A stretch of 64,000 nt of DNA from Hyphomicrobiales bacterium (GTDB lineage Bacteria > Pseudomonadota > Alphaproteobacteria > Rhizobiales > Rhizobiaceae), in assembly GCA_900465675.1 (NCBI GenBank), contig UBJR01000014.1, forward strand, positions 17,584-81,583, read 5' to 3'. The first letter of the stretch is position 1. The number at the start of each line of letters is the position of its first letter. The position numbers were made by a program, and so were the translations under genes. Below, one piece after another: positions 50,325 to 59,708 of the stretch. The notes below the pieces were generated by a model. It was not told where the DNA came from. It ran no database searches and worked only from the letters and a program-made list of their open reading frames with translations.

Positions 50325-51304
50325 GCCGCGTCATCCATGTAGTGGACGTCGCCCGGCTGCCAGCCGAGGCGGACGCTGGAGCCAACGTCGGGCACATCGG
50401 CGCCGGCGGGCAGCATCACATGCAGGCGGGTGCCGCGGATATCGACGGTGAGCCGCGTTGCGGCGCCAAGGAAGCTGGCGTTCTCGACCTTTGCTTCTGC
50501 GCCATCGCCGAGGCGGATTGCCTCGGGGCGAAGGCTCGCCCAGCGCTTTTCGCCACCGAGAGAGGCCATGAATTCCGGGGCGATGACGTTCGACGAGCCG
50601 ACGAAATCGGCGACGAACCGGGTTTTCGGGCGACGGTAGATATCGTGCGGCGTGCCTTCCTGAACGATGCCGCCATCGTTGAAGACGGCAACACGGTCGG
50701 CCATGGACAGCGCCTCCCCCTGATCGTGGGTGACGAAGACGAAGGTGATGCCGAGGGCGCGCTGCAGGCTCTTCAGTTCCTCCTGCATCTGTTCGCGGAG
50801 TTTGAGATCGAGCGCGCCGAGCGGCTCGTCGAGGAGCAGCACCTTCGGTTTGTTGACGAGGGCGCGCGCCAGCGCCACGCGTTGGCGCTGGCCGCCCGAG
50901 AGCTGGCCGGGCCGGCGGGTGCCGTAGCCGGGGAGCTTGACCAGCTCCAGCGCCTTCTCGGCTTCCCGCAGGCGCTCAGCCTTGCCGACGCCCTTGACCA
51001 TCAGGCCATAGGCGACATTGTCGAGAATGTTGAGATGCGGGAAGAGCGCGTAGTCCTGGAAGACGGTGTTGACGTTGCGGCGATAGGGCGGAACGCCCTC
51101 GGCGGTTTCGCCGAAAATCTGGATATGCCCGCTGGTCGGCTGCTCGAAGCCGGCAATCAGCCGGAGGCAGGTGGTCTTGCCGGAGCCGGAGGGGCCGAGC
51201 ATGGCGAAGAACTCGCCCGGCGCGATCTCGAGATCGACGCCATCGACGGCGCGGACCTGGCCGAAGTGACGCGAGACCTTCTGGAAACGGACGGCGGGTG
51301 TCAT
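50321..51304 (-). CDS. Polyamine-type ABC transporter ATP-binding protein, PotA/YdcT type
   Basis: A 327-residue ATPase. Walker A is GPSGSGKTT near 37, signature LSGGQRQRVALARA near 135 and Walker B VLLLDEPLGALD, with VTHDQGEA as the switch region. A C-terminal TOBE domain follows from about 240. The ATG at 51304 is chosen because the upstream frame has no coding character. It powers the import system of this operon. Confidence 0.93.
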   Translation of the reverse strand: MTPAVRFQKVSRHFGQVRAVDGVDLEIAPGEFFAMLGPSGSGKTTCLRLIAGFEQPTSGHIQIFGETAEGVPPYRRNVNTVFQDYALFPHLNILDNVAYGLMVKGVGKAERLREAEKALELVKLPGYGTRRPGQLSGGQRQRVALARALVNKPKVLLLDEPLGALDLKLREQMQEELKSLQRALGITFVFVTHDQGEALSMADRVAVFNDGGIVQEGTPHDIYRRPKTRFVADFVGSSNVIAPEFMASLGGEKRWASLRPEAIRLGDGAEAKVENASFLGAATRLTVDIRGTRLHVMLPAGADVPDVGSSVRLGWQPGDVHYMDDAA

Positions 51305-51436
51305 GTGGGGGCTCCGGGCGTGTCTAAGTGATGCTTCAATCTTGGCAAAATACCCCGCCCCAAAGGGGCTTAACCCCGCCATTCCCTCTTGGCGAACTCA
51401 GACGTTGAGATTGGAGCGGAGCGGTGCATCGAGTAG

Positions 51437-51470
51437 CCCCTCCCCCTTGTGGGGAGGGGTTGGGGAGGGG
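51437..51470. repeat. C/G-rich short palindromic repeat
   Basis: CCCCTCCCC pairs with GGGGAGGGG around CTTGT, followed by TTGGGGAGGGG. Sequences of this style recur between genes in many rhizobial genomes. It ends two bases before the binding-protein stop codon and may act as a transcript-end or stability hairpin. Confidence 0.6.
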
Positions 51471-51472
51471 AC

Positions 51473-52633
51473 TTACCGCCCGCCGATCACGCCGACATAG
51501 TCGGAGACCCAGCGATGGTACGGCACGCATTCGCTCTGCGTCGTGCACTTGGCAACCGGGGTCTTCCAGAACTTGATCTTGTCGAAGTGGTCGAAGCCGT
51601 TGGTGGCGCAACCGGTGTCGGTCATCAGCTCGTTGCCCTTGCAGGCTGCCGGAACCGAGGGAACGGCGCCGAACCAGGCGGCGGCGTCGCCCTGAACCTT
51701 GGCGGACAGCGAGTGTTCCATCCACATATAGGCGCAGTTCGGGTGGTCGGCGTCGGCATGCAGCATCGTCGTATCGGCCCAGCCGGTGACGCCTTCCTCG
51801 GGGAAGGTCGAGGCAATCTTCTGCTTGTCTGCCTGCATCAGGTTGACCTGGAACGGCCAGGAGCCGGAAGCGACGACGCCTTCGTTCTTGAAGTCGTCGA
51901 TCTGGATCATCGCATCGTGCCAGTAACGGGAGACGAGCTTGCGCTGGCCGCGCAGCAGGTCGAGCGCTGCCTTGTACTGATCTTCGTTCAGTTCGTAGGG
52001 ATCCTTGATGCCGAGCTCCGGCTTGTGGGCCATGAGATACATGGCGGCATCGGCGATATAGATCGCGCCGTCATAGGCCTGGACGCGGCCCTTGTTGGAC
52101 TTGCCGTCCGGCAGGGTTTCTTCCTCGAAGACCACCTTCCAGCTGGTCGGCGCCTTATCCTTGAAGGCGTCGGTGTTGTACATCAGCACGTTCGGTCCCC
52201 AGAGGTAGGGAACGCCGTAATGCACGCCGCCGACCGTGTACCACGGACCCTGCTGCAGGCGCGGATCGACATTCTTGAAGCTCGGGATCAGATCGGTGTT
52301 GATCGGCTGGACGCGCTTGCCGGCGATGAGGCGAAGCGAAGCGTCGCCGGAGGCGGTGACGAGGTCGAAGCCGCCTTCGTTCATCAGCGAGACCATTTCG
52401 TCTGATGTCGCGGCGGTCTTTACGGTGACCTTGCAGCCGGTGTCCTTTTCGAAGCCGGTGACCCAGTCGTAATTCTTGTCGGTTTCGCCGCGCTCGATAT
52501 AGCCGGCCCAGGCGACGATGCTGACAGCACCTTCACCCTTGCCCAACGTCTTCAGCGGTTCTGCGGCAATAACCTGCGTTGCGAAACTCAGGCACGCGAG
52601 TGCGGCCGTGCAGGATTTCAAGAGATTCGTCAT
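51473..52633 (-). CDS. Polyamine-type ABC transporter binding protein, PotD/YdcS type
   Basis: A 386-residue periplasmic protein with a signal peptide ending near residue 23 (FATQVIAA-EP). The mature part has the PotD-like pattern VAWAGYIERG and a pocket region GVPYLWGPNVLMYN near 138. Two C-terminal cysteines (CTTQSEC) could form a disulfide. ATG 52633 follows GGGAGACAGACG. It is the first gene of the putrescine-type operon. Confidence 0.9.
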   Translation of the reverse strand: MTNLLKSCTAALACLSFATQVIAAEPLKTLGKGEGAVSIVAWAGYIERGETDKNYDWVTGFEKDTGCKVTVKTAATSDEMVSLMNEGGFDLVTASGDASLRLIAGKRVQPINTDLIPSFKNVDPRLQQGPWYTVGGVHYGVPYLWGPNVLMYNTDAFKDKAPTSWKVVFEEETLPDGKSNKGRVQAYDGAIYIADAAMYLMAHKPELGIKDPYELNEDQYKAALDLLRGQRKLVSRYWHDAMIQIDDFKNEGVVASGSWPFQVNLMQADKQKIASTFPEEGVTGWADTTMLHADADHPNCAYMWMEHSLSAKVQGDAAAWFGAVPSVPAACKGNELMTDTGCATNGFDHFDKIKFWKTPVAKCTTQSECVPYHRWVSDYVGVIGGR

Positions 52634-52735
52634 CGTCTGTCTCCCGGTTTGAGCCGCTTGTTGCGGCATTTTGTTCCCGGTTGAAAAGTTGCGATGAAAA
52701 ATCCGCTTTCGCAAATTCATTTATCAGAAAGGTGA

Positions 52736-52752
52736 TATCGGAAATTCCGATA
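52736..52752. promoter_or_regulatory. 17-bp palindrome upstream of the polyamine operon
   Basis: TATCGGAA-A-TTCCGATA is a perfect palindrome lying just after the LysR-type stop and about 100 bases before the binding-protein ATG. It includes a T-N11-A pattern typical of LysR-type binding sites. The flanking TGA and TCA extend it loosely. Confidence 0.5.
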
Positions 52753-52754
52753 GA

Positions 52755-53666
52755 TCAGGAGCGTATGCGGCCGGAGCGCATGCTTTCAGCGATGCCGACG
52801 AAATCCCGCGCCGCCTGCGGCAGGCTCGATCCCTTGCGCCAGACCATGCCGACCTGCACCACCGGCAGAGAACCCGAGACATCGCGGCTCTCGATACGGT
52901 CGCCTTCCAGCGACCAGGGCCGATAGACGAGGTCGGGCAGCAGCGCGACACCGGCGCCGGTCGCAACCAGGCTTCGTACCGCTTCGACGGAGCGTGTGCG
53001 GAAGGCGACGTGCGGGCGGGCGCCGAGCGCCGAGAGCAGCTTGCCGGTATTCTCCTCGATTTCATCGACCGTCAGCATGATCAGCGGCTCGCGGGCGATA
53101 TCGGCAACCGAGATGATGTCGGCGGAGACGAGCGGATGGCCCATCGGCAGCCAGAGGCGGTAGGGCGAGGTCTCAAGAATTTCCGCCTGAAGCGCCATGC
53201 GGTCGCGCAGATTAGAGATCACCATGACGGCGACATCGAGCTCGCCGCCGACGAGAAGATGTTCGAGATAGCCGCCATTGTCCTCAATGGCGCTGACATC
53301 GACACCCGGGCAGGCGCGGCGATAACGGGCCAGCAGATCGGAGAGCACATAGCCGGCGACAAGCGAGGTCACACCAATATTGAGTGTTCCCGACAGCGCG
53401 CTTTGCTGACCAGAAAAACTGGTGCGGGCATCCGAGACCGTTGCCAGGATTTTCGTCGCATGGCGGAGAAACTGATGGCCATTATGCGTGATGGTCAGTC
53501 CACGCGGGTGGCGATCGAAGAGCGTGACGCCGAGATCCGTTTCCAGCTCTTTCAGGGCTTCGGTGACCGACGATTGCGAGATCGAAAGGTTCTGCGCGGC
53601 GCGCGTCACCGAACCCTGTTCGGCAACGGCGACAAAATATTGGAGCTGACGAAGCGTGAAGGCCAT
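52755..53666 (-). CDS. LysR-family transcriptional regulator
   Basis: A 303-residue regulator with an N-terminal winged helix (VAEQGSVTRAAQNLSISQSSVTEALKEL, about residues 13-40) and a C-terminal effector-binding domain. It lies upstream of the transporter operon on the same strand with about 120 bases between. It may activate that operon through the palindrome there. It is divergent from the low-complexity protein gene. Confidence 0.92.
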   Translation of the reverse strand: MAFTLRQLQYFVAVAEQGSVTRAAQNLSISQSSVTEALKELETDLGVTLFDRHPRGLTITHNGHQFLRHATKILATVSDARTSFSGQQSALSGTLNIGVTSLVAGYVLSDLLARYRRACPGVDVSAIEDNGGYLEHLLVGGELDVAVMVISNLRDRMALQAEILETSPYRLWLPMGHPLVSADIISVADIAREPLIMLTVDEIEENTGKLLSALGARPHVAFRTRSVEAVRSLVATGAGVALLPDLVYRPWSLEGDRIESRDVSGSLPVVQVGMVWRKGSSLPQAARDFVGIAESMRSGRIRS

Positions 53667-53845
53667 GCGGCTTTAGAGCATGCCGAAATACAGCCTGACA
53701 AGTCTGTGAATATCCGGACCTTTTTTGGTGTTTTATTCTCACCGATGCGTTTTTACTGATGCCACTTAAGCATTCCGAAACGTCGTTTCACTAGCTTTCC
53801 GAACATGTATCGAGTTGGAGTCTTGTCGATGGCGGAGCAGTTGGC

Positions 53846-54595
53846 GTGAAGGCCTTACTGCGCATATTCCGGCCTTCCCGGAAGCTGGCAATCGTTATCG
53901 GCGGCATGGCGCTTTTCGCGGGCGCTTCCGGCGGCGCAGCGCTTTATATTGGCAAGGACAAGATTCTTGGCCCTCCGGCAGAGGAGGTCAACGGCGTTTC
54001 CTGTACCGATGTCACGCTGGTGACGATCAAGAAACAGGACCATGTCTGGCTCCGCAAATACATCAAGACCGAACCGACCGATGGCGTGACGCGTGTCCGC
54101 ACCGCGCTTCGCGTGGCGCAGGCACTCTATAACGACAGCAAGCCCGATCTGGTGCAGGTCGTGGTGCTGGATCAGAACGGCCCGACCGTGCGTTCGGATA
54201 TCCGCGGCCGGGCGATCGGCGCCGATGTCGTCTATATTCCGCATCCGGAAAAGATGATCGAGGGTATCGACGACAAGCCGTTCACGGCGCGCTACTACGA
54301 CGGCCAGGCAAGTGCCAACGGGCTGTTCTTCGGCGAGCGCGTCGATCTTCCCGAAACCGAAATCCAGGCGCTGAACGCCTCGTTTAACGAGCATTCCGAT
54401 TGCATCGACCCGACCGCTGTCGCCTCGACCGAAGGCGGAGAGGGTGGCGGCAAGAAGGGCGGCAAGGGCCAGAAGGCCAAGGGCGGCGAGGGCGAGGGCG
54501 AAGCACCTGCGGCCGAGGGCAAGGAAGGCGAAGCGCCAGCAGCCGAAGGTGGCGGCGAAGGCAGCGAGGCCGCGCCTGCCAAAAGCGGGCACTGA
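53846..54595 (+). CDS. Membrane-anchored protein with GEKA-rich tail, unknown function
   Basis: A 249-residue protein starting at GTG 53846 (GGAG eight bases upstream). A single hydrophobic segment at about 15-35 is followed by a folded domain of about 160 residues with two cysteines (VSCTDVTL and HSDCID), which could form a disulfide if periplasmic. Residues from about 200 on are composed almost only of Gly, Glu, Lys and Ala with repeats such as GEGEAPAAEGKEGEAPAAEG. No family is recognised. The strong terminator after it indicates a single gene. Confidence 0.75.
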   Translation: MKALLRIFRPSRKLAIVIGGMALFAGASGGAALYIGKDKILGPPAEEVNGVSCTDVTLVTIKKQDHVWLRKYIKTEPTDGVTRVRTALRVAQALYNDSKPDLVQVVVLDQNGPTVRSDIRGRAIGADVVYIPHPEKMIEGIDDKPFTARYYDGQASANGLFFGERVDLPETEIQALNASFNEHSDCIDPTAVASTEGGEGGGKKGGKGQKAKGGEGEGEAPAAEGKEGEAPAAEGGGEGSEAAPAKSGH

Positions 54596-54628
54596 GATTT
54601 TCAACAGTTTAGCCGGTGACGGCAAAGA

Positions 54629-54662
54629 AAAAGCGGAGCGTCCTTTCGGGCGCTCCGCTTTT
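54629..54662. terminator. Bidirectional intrinsic terminator
   Basis: AAGCGGAGCG and CGCTCCGCTT form a 10-pair stem extended by A/T pairs on both sides, around TCCTTTCGGG. It lies between convergent genes and has T runs on both strands. Confidence 0.9.
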
Positions 54663-54682
54663 GTCGTTTAGGATGGCTGTTC

Positions 54683-56179
54683 TCAGTCTGCCTTGGCGCG
54701 GCGGGCCGGGAAGAGAATGACGTCGCGGATCGATGGTGCGTTGGTGAGCAGCATGATCAGGCGATCGATTCCGATGCCAAGACCACCCGCGGGCGGCATG
54801 CCCTGGTCGATGGCATCAAGGAATTCGTCGTCGAGTTGCTTGTCCTTTTCGCCGCGTGCGTGGGCCTGCTCCAGCTGCTCGACCATGCGGCGGCGCTGTT
54901 CTTCGGGATCGTTGAGCTCCGAGAAGGCATTGCCGAGTTCCCAGGCGTTGCAATAGGTCTCGAAGCGTTCGACGAGGCGCGGTTCGCCCGGCACTTCCTT
55001 GGCGAAGGGCGAGATGTCCTTCGGGAAGTGGGTGACGTGGCTCGGCTGGATCAGCGTGGCCTCGACCTTCTCTTCGAAGATGAAGGCCAGGCATTCGCCC
55101 CAGGTCCAATCCTTCTCGACTTCGAAACCGGCAGCCTTGGCGGCAGCGCGTGCTTCTTCGTCGGTCTTCATCGCCAGGAAATCGATGCCGGTCACTTCCT
55201 TAACGGCATCCGGCATCGGCACGCGCTTGAACGGACCCTTGAAGGACAGCGTCTTGTCGCCGAACGGGAATTCGGTCGCGCCGTGGATCTGCAGTGCGAG
55301 GGTTTCGAACAGCCGCTCGACGAGGTCCATGATGTCCTCGTAGTCGGCATAGGCCCAGTAGCACTCCATCATCGTGAATTCAGGATTGTGCCGGGTGGAA
55401 ACGCCTTCGTTGCGGAAGTTGCGGTTGATTTCGAAGACCTTGTCGGTGAGGCCCGAAACCAGCGTGCGCTTCAGGAAAAGTTCCGGCGCAATGCGCAGGT
55501 ACATGTCGAGCTTCAGCGTGTTGTGATGCGTTTTGAACGGCTCGGCTGTGGCGCCGCCATAGACCGAATGCAGCATCGGCGTCTCGATTTCCATGAAGCC
55601 GTCATTTTCCATGAAGCGGCGCACGCCCGAAACGATCTTCGAGCGCTGCTGGAAGCGGAGCTTGGACTCCTCATTGGTCATGATGTCGAGATGGCGCTTG
55701 CGATAGCGGATCTCGATGTCGGAAATGCCGTGCCACTTCTCCGGCATGGGGAGAAGCGACTTCGTCAGCATGGTGATTTCGCGGGCGTTGATCGACAGCT
55801 CGCCGCGCTTGGTGCGGCGCACGGTGCCGGTGACGCCGATGATGTCGCCCATATCGATCATGCCAAGCATGTTGCGGGCTGCTTCCGGCGTCACGTCCTT
55901 GTGGCTGAAGATCTGGATCTTGCCGCCGGCGTCATGGATATCCATGAACATGCCCGAGTTGCGCGAGGAATAGACACGGCCTGCGACGGTGACGACATCC
56001 TGCGTCTCGACGTCGGATTCCAGATCCTTGTACTTTTCCGACAGCTCGGCGTTGGTCATCGTCCGGTGGAAATGCGCCGGATAGACGTCGCCGATCTGCT
56101 CGCGTAGCAGCTTGAGCTTCTGGGCGCGCACTTCAGTGGCGTCGGAGGAAAGGGTCGCTGTTTCGGTCTTTTCGGTCAT
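54683..56179 (-). CDS. lysS: Lysyl-tRNA synthetase, class II
   Basis: A 498-residue synthetase. The OB-fold anticodon-binding domain covers about 60-165 (VTVAGRVYSSRNSGMFMDI), motif 2 reads FRNEGVSTRHNPEFTMME near 265 and motif 3 GLGIGIDRLIMLLT near the end. ATG 56179 is chosen because the upstream frame has no coding character. It is followed upstream by gltX, 16 bases away, so the two are probably cotranscribed. Confidence 0.95.
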   Translation of the reverse strand: MTEKTETATLSSDATEVRAQKLKLLREQIGDVYPAHFHRTMTNAELSEKYKDLESDVETQDVVTVAGRVYSSRNSGMFMDIHDAGGKIQIFSHKDVTPEAARNMLGMIDMGDIIGVTGTVRRTKRGELSINAREITMLTKSLLPMPEKWHGISDIEIRYRKRHLDIMTNEESKLRFQQRSKIVSGVRRFMENDGFMEIETPMLHSVYGGATAEPFKTHHNTLKLDMYLRIAPELFLKRTLVSGLTDKVFEINRNFRNEGVSTRHNPEFTMMECYWAYADYEDIMDLVERLFETLALQIHGATEFPFGDKTLSFKGPFKRVPMPDAVKEVTGIDFLAMKTDEEARAAAKAAGFEVEKDWTWGECLAFIFEEKVEATLIQPSHVTHFPKDISPFAKEVPGEPRLVERFETYCNAWELGNAFSELNDPEEQRRRMVEQLEQAHARGEKDKQLDDEFLDAIDQGMPPAGGLGIGIDRLIMLLTNAPSIRDVILFPARRAKAD

Positions 56180-56195
56180 GGTGCAAATGTCCGGT

Positions 56196-57653
56196 TCAGT
56201 TCTTCGGGCCGACGAGAGAGGCGACTGCCTGCGAGGCGAGCTTGAGACGCTGGCGCACGACCGAGCGGCCGAGGATCGCCATGGAATCGAAGAGCGGCAG
56301 CGAGCGTGACGAGCCGGAGACGGCAACGAAGAGCGGCGCTACCACGACCTTCAGCTTCTTGCCCATGCGGTCGGCAATCGCGCGCAGTTCGGCTTCGATC
56401 GTCTCGACATTCCATTCGAGGATCTTTTCGAGATCCGGCTGAACGGTGTTGAGGATCTCGAGGATCTCTTCCGGCGGCGACTTGATCTTGGCAAAGGCCG
56501 AGGGATCGAGGCCGAGATCAGACTTCAGCAGGAAGCCGGCGAGCTCCGGCAGTTCGCCGAGCTTGGAAATGCGCGACTGCGACAGGCGAAGACCGGCCTT
56601 CAGGCGGTCGTTTTCCATGGCCCAGGTCAGGACGCGGGCCTGGAATTCCTCTTCCGACATCTTCTCGCGGATCCAGCGGCCGTTCAGCCAGTCGAGCTTC
56701 TGAATGTCAAAAATGGCGCCGGCCTTGGAAAGGTTCTCCGGGTCGAACTTGGCGGCGAGCTCCTCGATATCGAGCAGCTCCTCGCCTTCGGCGATCTGCA
56801 CGAAGAACAGGCCGAGGAAGTTCATCAGCGCTTCCGGGATGTAGCCGAGAGCGGAGTAATAGGAGATGGAGGTCGGGTTCTTGCGCTTCGAAAGCTTCGA
56901 CTTGTCGGCATTTCGCATCAGCGACAGATGCATGAAGACGGGCGCTTCCCAACCGAAATAACGGTACAGCAGGATGTGCTTCGGCACCGAAGCCAGCCAC
57001 TCCTCGCCGCGGGCGACGTAGGTGATCTTCATCAGGTGATCGTCGATGACGTTTGCCATGTGATAGGTCGGCATGCCGTCGCCCTTGATGAGGACCTGCA
57101 TGTCGACGCTGTCCCACGGGATCGACACGTCGCCATAGACGCCGTCGTTGAAGTCGCAGGAGCCCTCAGCAGGGATCTTCATGCGGATGACCGAGCTTTC
57201 GCCGGCAGCCATCTTGGCGCTGACTTCTTCGGCCGAGTATTTCAGGCAGAGACCATCGTATTTCGGCGCCTTGCCGGCGGCGCGCTGGGCTTCGCGCATC
57301 TGCTCCAGACGCTCGGGGGTGCAGAAACAGCGGAAGGCATGGCCCTTGTCGAGCAGTTCCTGGCCGTAGGGCGTGTACATGTCCTTGCGGTCGGACTGGC
57401 GGTAAGGGCCGTAGGGGCCGCCGACGTCAGGACCTTCCGACCATTCGAGACCGCACCACTTCAGCGCGTCCAGCACCTTCTGCTCGAATTCCGGGGTCGA
57501 GCGGGTGGCATCGGTATCTTCGATGCGCAGGATGAACTCGCCGCCGTTCTTCTTGGCGAAGAGATAGTTGAAGAGTGCAATATATGCGGTGCCGACATGC
57601 GGCTCGCCGGTCGGCGAGGGAGCAATGCGGACGCGGACGCCGGAAGCTGTCAT
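56196..57653 (-). CDS. gltX: Glutamyl-tRNA synthetase
   Basis: A 485-residue class I synthetase. The HIGH-like motif is APSPTGEPHVGTA near residue 11, the KMSKS-like motif is SKLSKRKNP near 255, and the anticodon-binding C-terminus ends LASQAVASLVGPKN. ATG 57653 is preferred to a TTG at 57671. Many alphaproteobacteria have two GltX proteins, one charging tRNA-Gln as well; this sequence alone does not settle which form it is. Confidence 0.94.
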   Translation of the reverse strand: MTASGVRVRIAPSPTGEPHVGTAYIALFNYLFAKKNGGEFILRIEDTDATRSTPEFEQKVLDALKWCGLEWSEGPDVGGPYGPYRQSDRKDMYTPYGQELLDKGHAFRCFCTPERLEQMREAQRAAGKAPKYDGLCLKYSAEEVSAKMAAGESSVIRMKIPAEGSCDFNDGVYGDVSIPWDSVDMQVLIKGDGMPTYHMANVIDDHLMKITYVARGEEWLASVPKHILLYRYFGWEAPVFMHLSLMRNADKSKLSKRKNPTSISYYSALGYIPEALMNFLGLFFVQIAEGEELLDIEELAAKFDPENLSKAGAIFDIQKLDWLNGRWIREKMSEEEFQARVLTWAMENDRLKAGLRLSQSRISKLGELPELAGFLLKSDLGLDPSAFAKIKSPPEEILEILNTVQPDLEKILEWNVETIEAELRAIADRMGKKLKVVVAPLFVAVSGSSRSLPLFDSMAILGRSVVRQRLKLASQAVASLVGPKN

Positions 57654-57847
57654 TTGTTTTGTGCCCGTCAAATGAATGCCGACGGCTTTTGCTGTGAAAA
57701 GCGGCGCGCGGCAGGAAGAATGCAGATAACTGGATCAGGAAACCGGCCGGATAAGGGCAAGTTGCGCACTTCGCCCGGCGATTGTCCGTTTGGCTGGCCT
57801 TAAGGCCATATTCGACCGCTGACGTCAAGAAAAATGGGCGCTCCGGC

Positions 57848-59617
57848 TCATTGCAGCGGCCAGACATAGAGCAGCATGGGAACGCTGACGAGGATGATGA
57901 TGAAGGAAAGCGGCAGGCCGAGACGGGGGTAATCGCTGAAGCGATAACCGCCCGGGCCGAAGACCAACGTGTTGCACTGGTGGCCGATCGGGGTGAGGAA
58001 ATCGCAGCCGGCGCCGATCGCCACCGCCATCAGGAAGGCCTCCGGCTTGTAACCGAGCGTCTGAGCGAAGCTGGCGGCAATCGGCGCCATCACCAGCACG
58101 GTGGCGGCGTTGTTGAGGAAGGGCGTCACCGCCATCGCGGTGATCAGGATGAGTGCCAGCGCGCCGAATGGCGGCATCTGTGCGGCGAAGTGGCCGAGCC
58201 AGCCGGCAATCAGCTCGCTGCCGCCGGTGGTGCGCAGCGAGTCCGAGACCGGGATCAGGGCGGCAAGCATGATCAGGATAGGGCCGTCAAACGCTTTGTA
58301 GACATCGGCCAGCGGGATGACGCGGAAGACGATCATGGCCAATGCGGCGCAGAAGAAGGCGGTTGCGACCGGCGCAAGGCCTGCTGCCGTGGCGCCCATG
58401 GCGGCCGCGAGGATCAGCAGCGGCACATAGGCGCGGCGCTGGGTGCCGAGCAGGATATCGCGCTGGGCAAGCGGCAGGCAGGCAAACTCTTGGAGGAACG
58501 CCGGAAGGCTCTTGCGGCTGCCCTGGAGGACGAGGACGTCGCCGGATTTGAGCGTGACTTCGCTCAGCCGTTCGGTGAGCCGGTGACCCTGGCGGCTGAC
58601 GGCCAGCAGATTGATGCGCCGGCGATTGAAAAGCGAAAGCTGGCGCGCCGACCAGCCGATGAGAGTCGATTCCGACGACACGACGGCTTCGATGGAGGTA
58701 ACGTCGCCTTCTTCTTTCGCTGCCGGTATCTGCTTGCCTGACAGTTTGAGCTTGGCGTTGGAAACCACACGGTCGAGTGCCTCCGGGCCGCCTTCGAGCA
58801 GGATCGTGTCGCCTAATTTCAGCGTCACATCGGGAAAAGGCGACAAGCGGGAATGCCCGCGCAGGATGGCTGTCGCCACCACCTCGCCATCGCCGAGCTG
58901 GAGGATATCGCGGAGCTTCTTGCCATCGAAGCCGGAGTCATCGACGACGGTGGCTTCCGAGAAATAGGTCTTCAAACCCAGCGCTTCTTCCAGCGACGGG
59001 TTTTCGTTTTCCCGCTCCGGGACCAGCCAGTGAAAGAAGATCAGGAAGAGCACGCCGACGACGGCCAGTGTCGCGCCGACGGGGGTGAAATCGAACATGG
59101 TGAAGGATGTGCCGGTGATTTCCTCCCGCAGCCGCGAGACGACGATGTTCGGCGAGGTGCCGATCTGCGTCATCAGGCCGCCGAGCAGGGCCGCAAAACT
59201 CATCGGCATCAGATAGAGCGAGGGCGATTTCCCTGTCTTCTTCGAGAACTGGAAGGCGACCGGGATCATGATCGCCAATGCGCCGATATTCTTGATGAAA
59301 GCGGAGAGCACGGCGACAACGATCAACAGCAGCGCCAGCTGCGTATGCAGCGAATTGAGGTTCGGGAAGAAGCGTTTGATGGCGCTGTCGACGATGCCGG
59401 AGCGGGCGACGCCTGCGCTCACCACCAGGGCGCTGCCGACGATGATGACGATGTCATCGCTGAACCCCGAGAAGGCCTTGTCGAAGGGGACGATGCCGAC
59501 ACAGATCGCCAGCACCAGCGCGCAGCAGGCGACAAGATCATAACGGAAGCGGTCCCAGATGAAGACGGCCATCATCAGGCCAATGACGCCGAAGGCGAGA
59601 ATCTGCGGGGTGGTCAT
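57848..59617 (-). CDS. SLC13-type anion transporter with two RCK_C (TrkA-C) domains
   Basis: A 589-residue membrane protein. Two blocks of spans (about 1-185 and 395-589) of the DASS/ArsB fold flank a soluble middle with two RCK_C repeats (SFDGKKLRDILQLGD-like at about 215 and LIGWSARQLSLFNRRRINLL at about 310). This layout matches the YfbS/SdcS group of putative sodium/anion symporters. Substrate (sulfate, dicarboxylate) is unknown. ATG 59617 follows GGAGCAGC. It reads toward gltX with about 195 bases between. Confidence 0.88.
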   Translation of the reverse strand: MTTPQILAFGVIGLMMAVFIWDRFRYDLVACCALVLAICVGIVPFDKAFSGFSDDIVIIVGSALVVSAGVARSGIVDSAIKRFFPNLNSLHTQLALLLIVVAVLSAFIKNIGALAIMIPVAFQFSKKTGKSPSLYLMPMSFAALLGGLMTQIGTSPNIVVSRLREEITGTSFTMFDFTPVGATLAVVGVLFLIFFHWLVPERENENPSLEEALGLKTYFSEATVVDDSGFDGKKLRDILQLGDGEVVATAILRGHSRLSPFPDVTLKLGDTILLEGGPEALDRVVSNAKLKLSGKQIPAAKEEGDVTSIEAVVSSESTLIGWSARQLSLFNRRRINLLAVSRQGHRLTERLSEVTLKSGDVLVLQGSRKSLPAFLQEFACLPLAQRDILLGTQRRAYVPLLILAAAMGATAAGLAPVATAFFCAALAMIVFRVIPLADVYKAFDGPILIMLAALIPVSDSLRTTGGSELIAGWLGHFAAQMPPFGALALILITAMAVTPFLNNAATVLVMAPIAASFAQTLGYKPEAFLMAVAIGAGCDFLTPIGHQCNTLVFGPGGYRFSDYPRLGLPLSFIIILVSVPMLLYVWPLQ

Positions 59618-59708
59618 GCTGCTCCAGAGGCTGGAATTCCGAACGCGAAGAAGCTCCGCGACAGGAGTAACTGTAACGCCGCCTGCGCTTATCAATCCCG
59701 CCCGTGCA

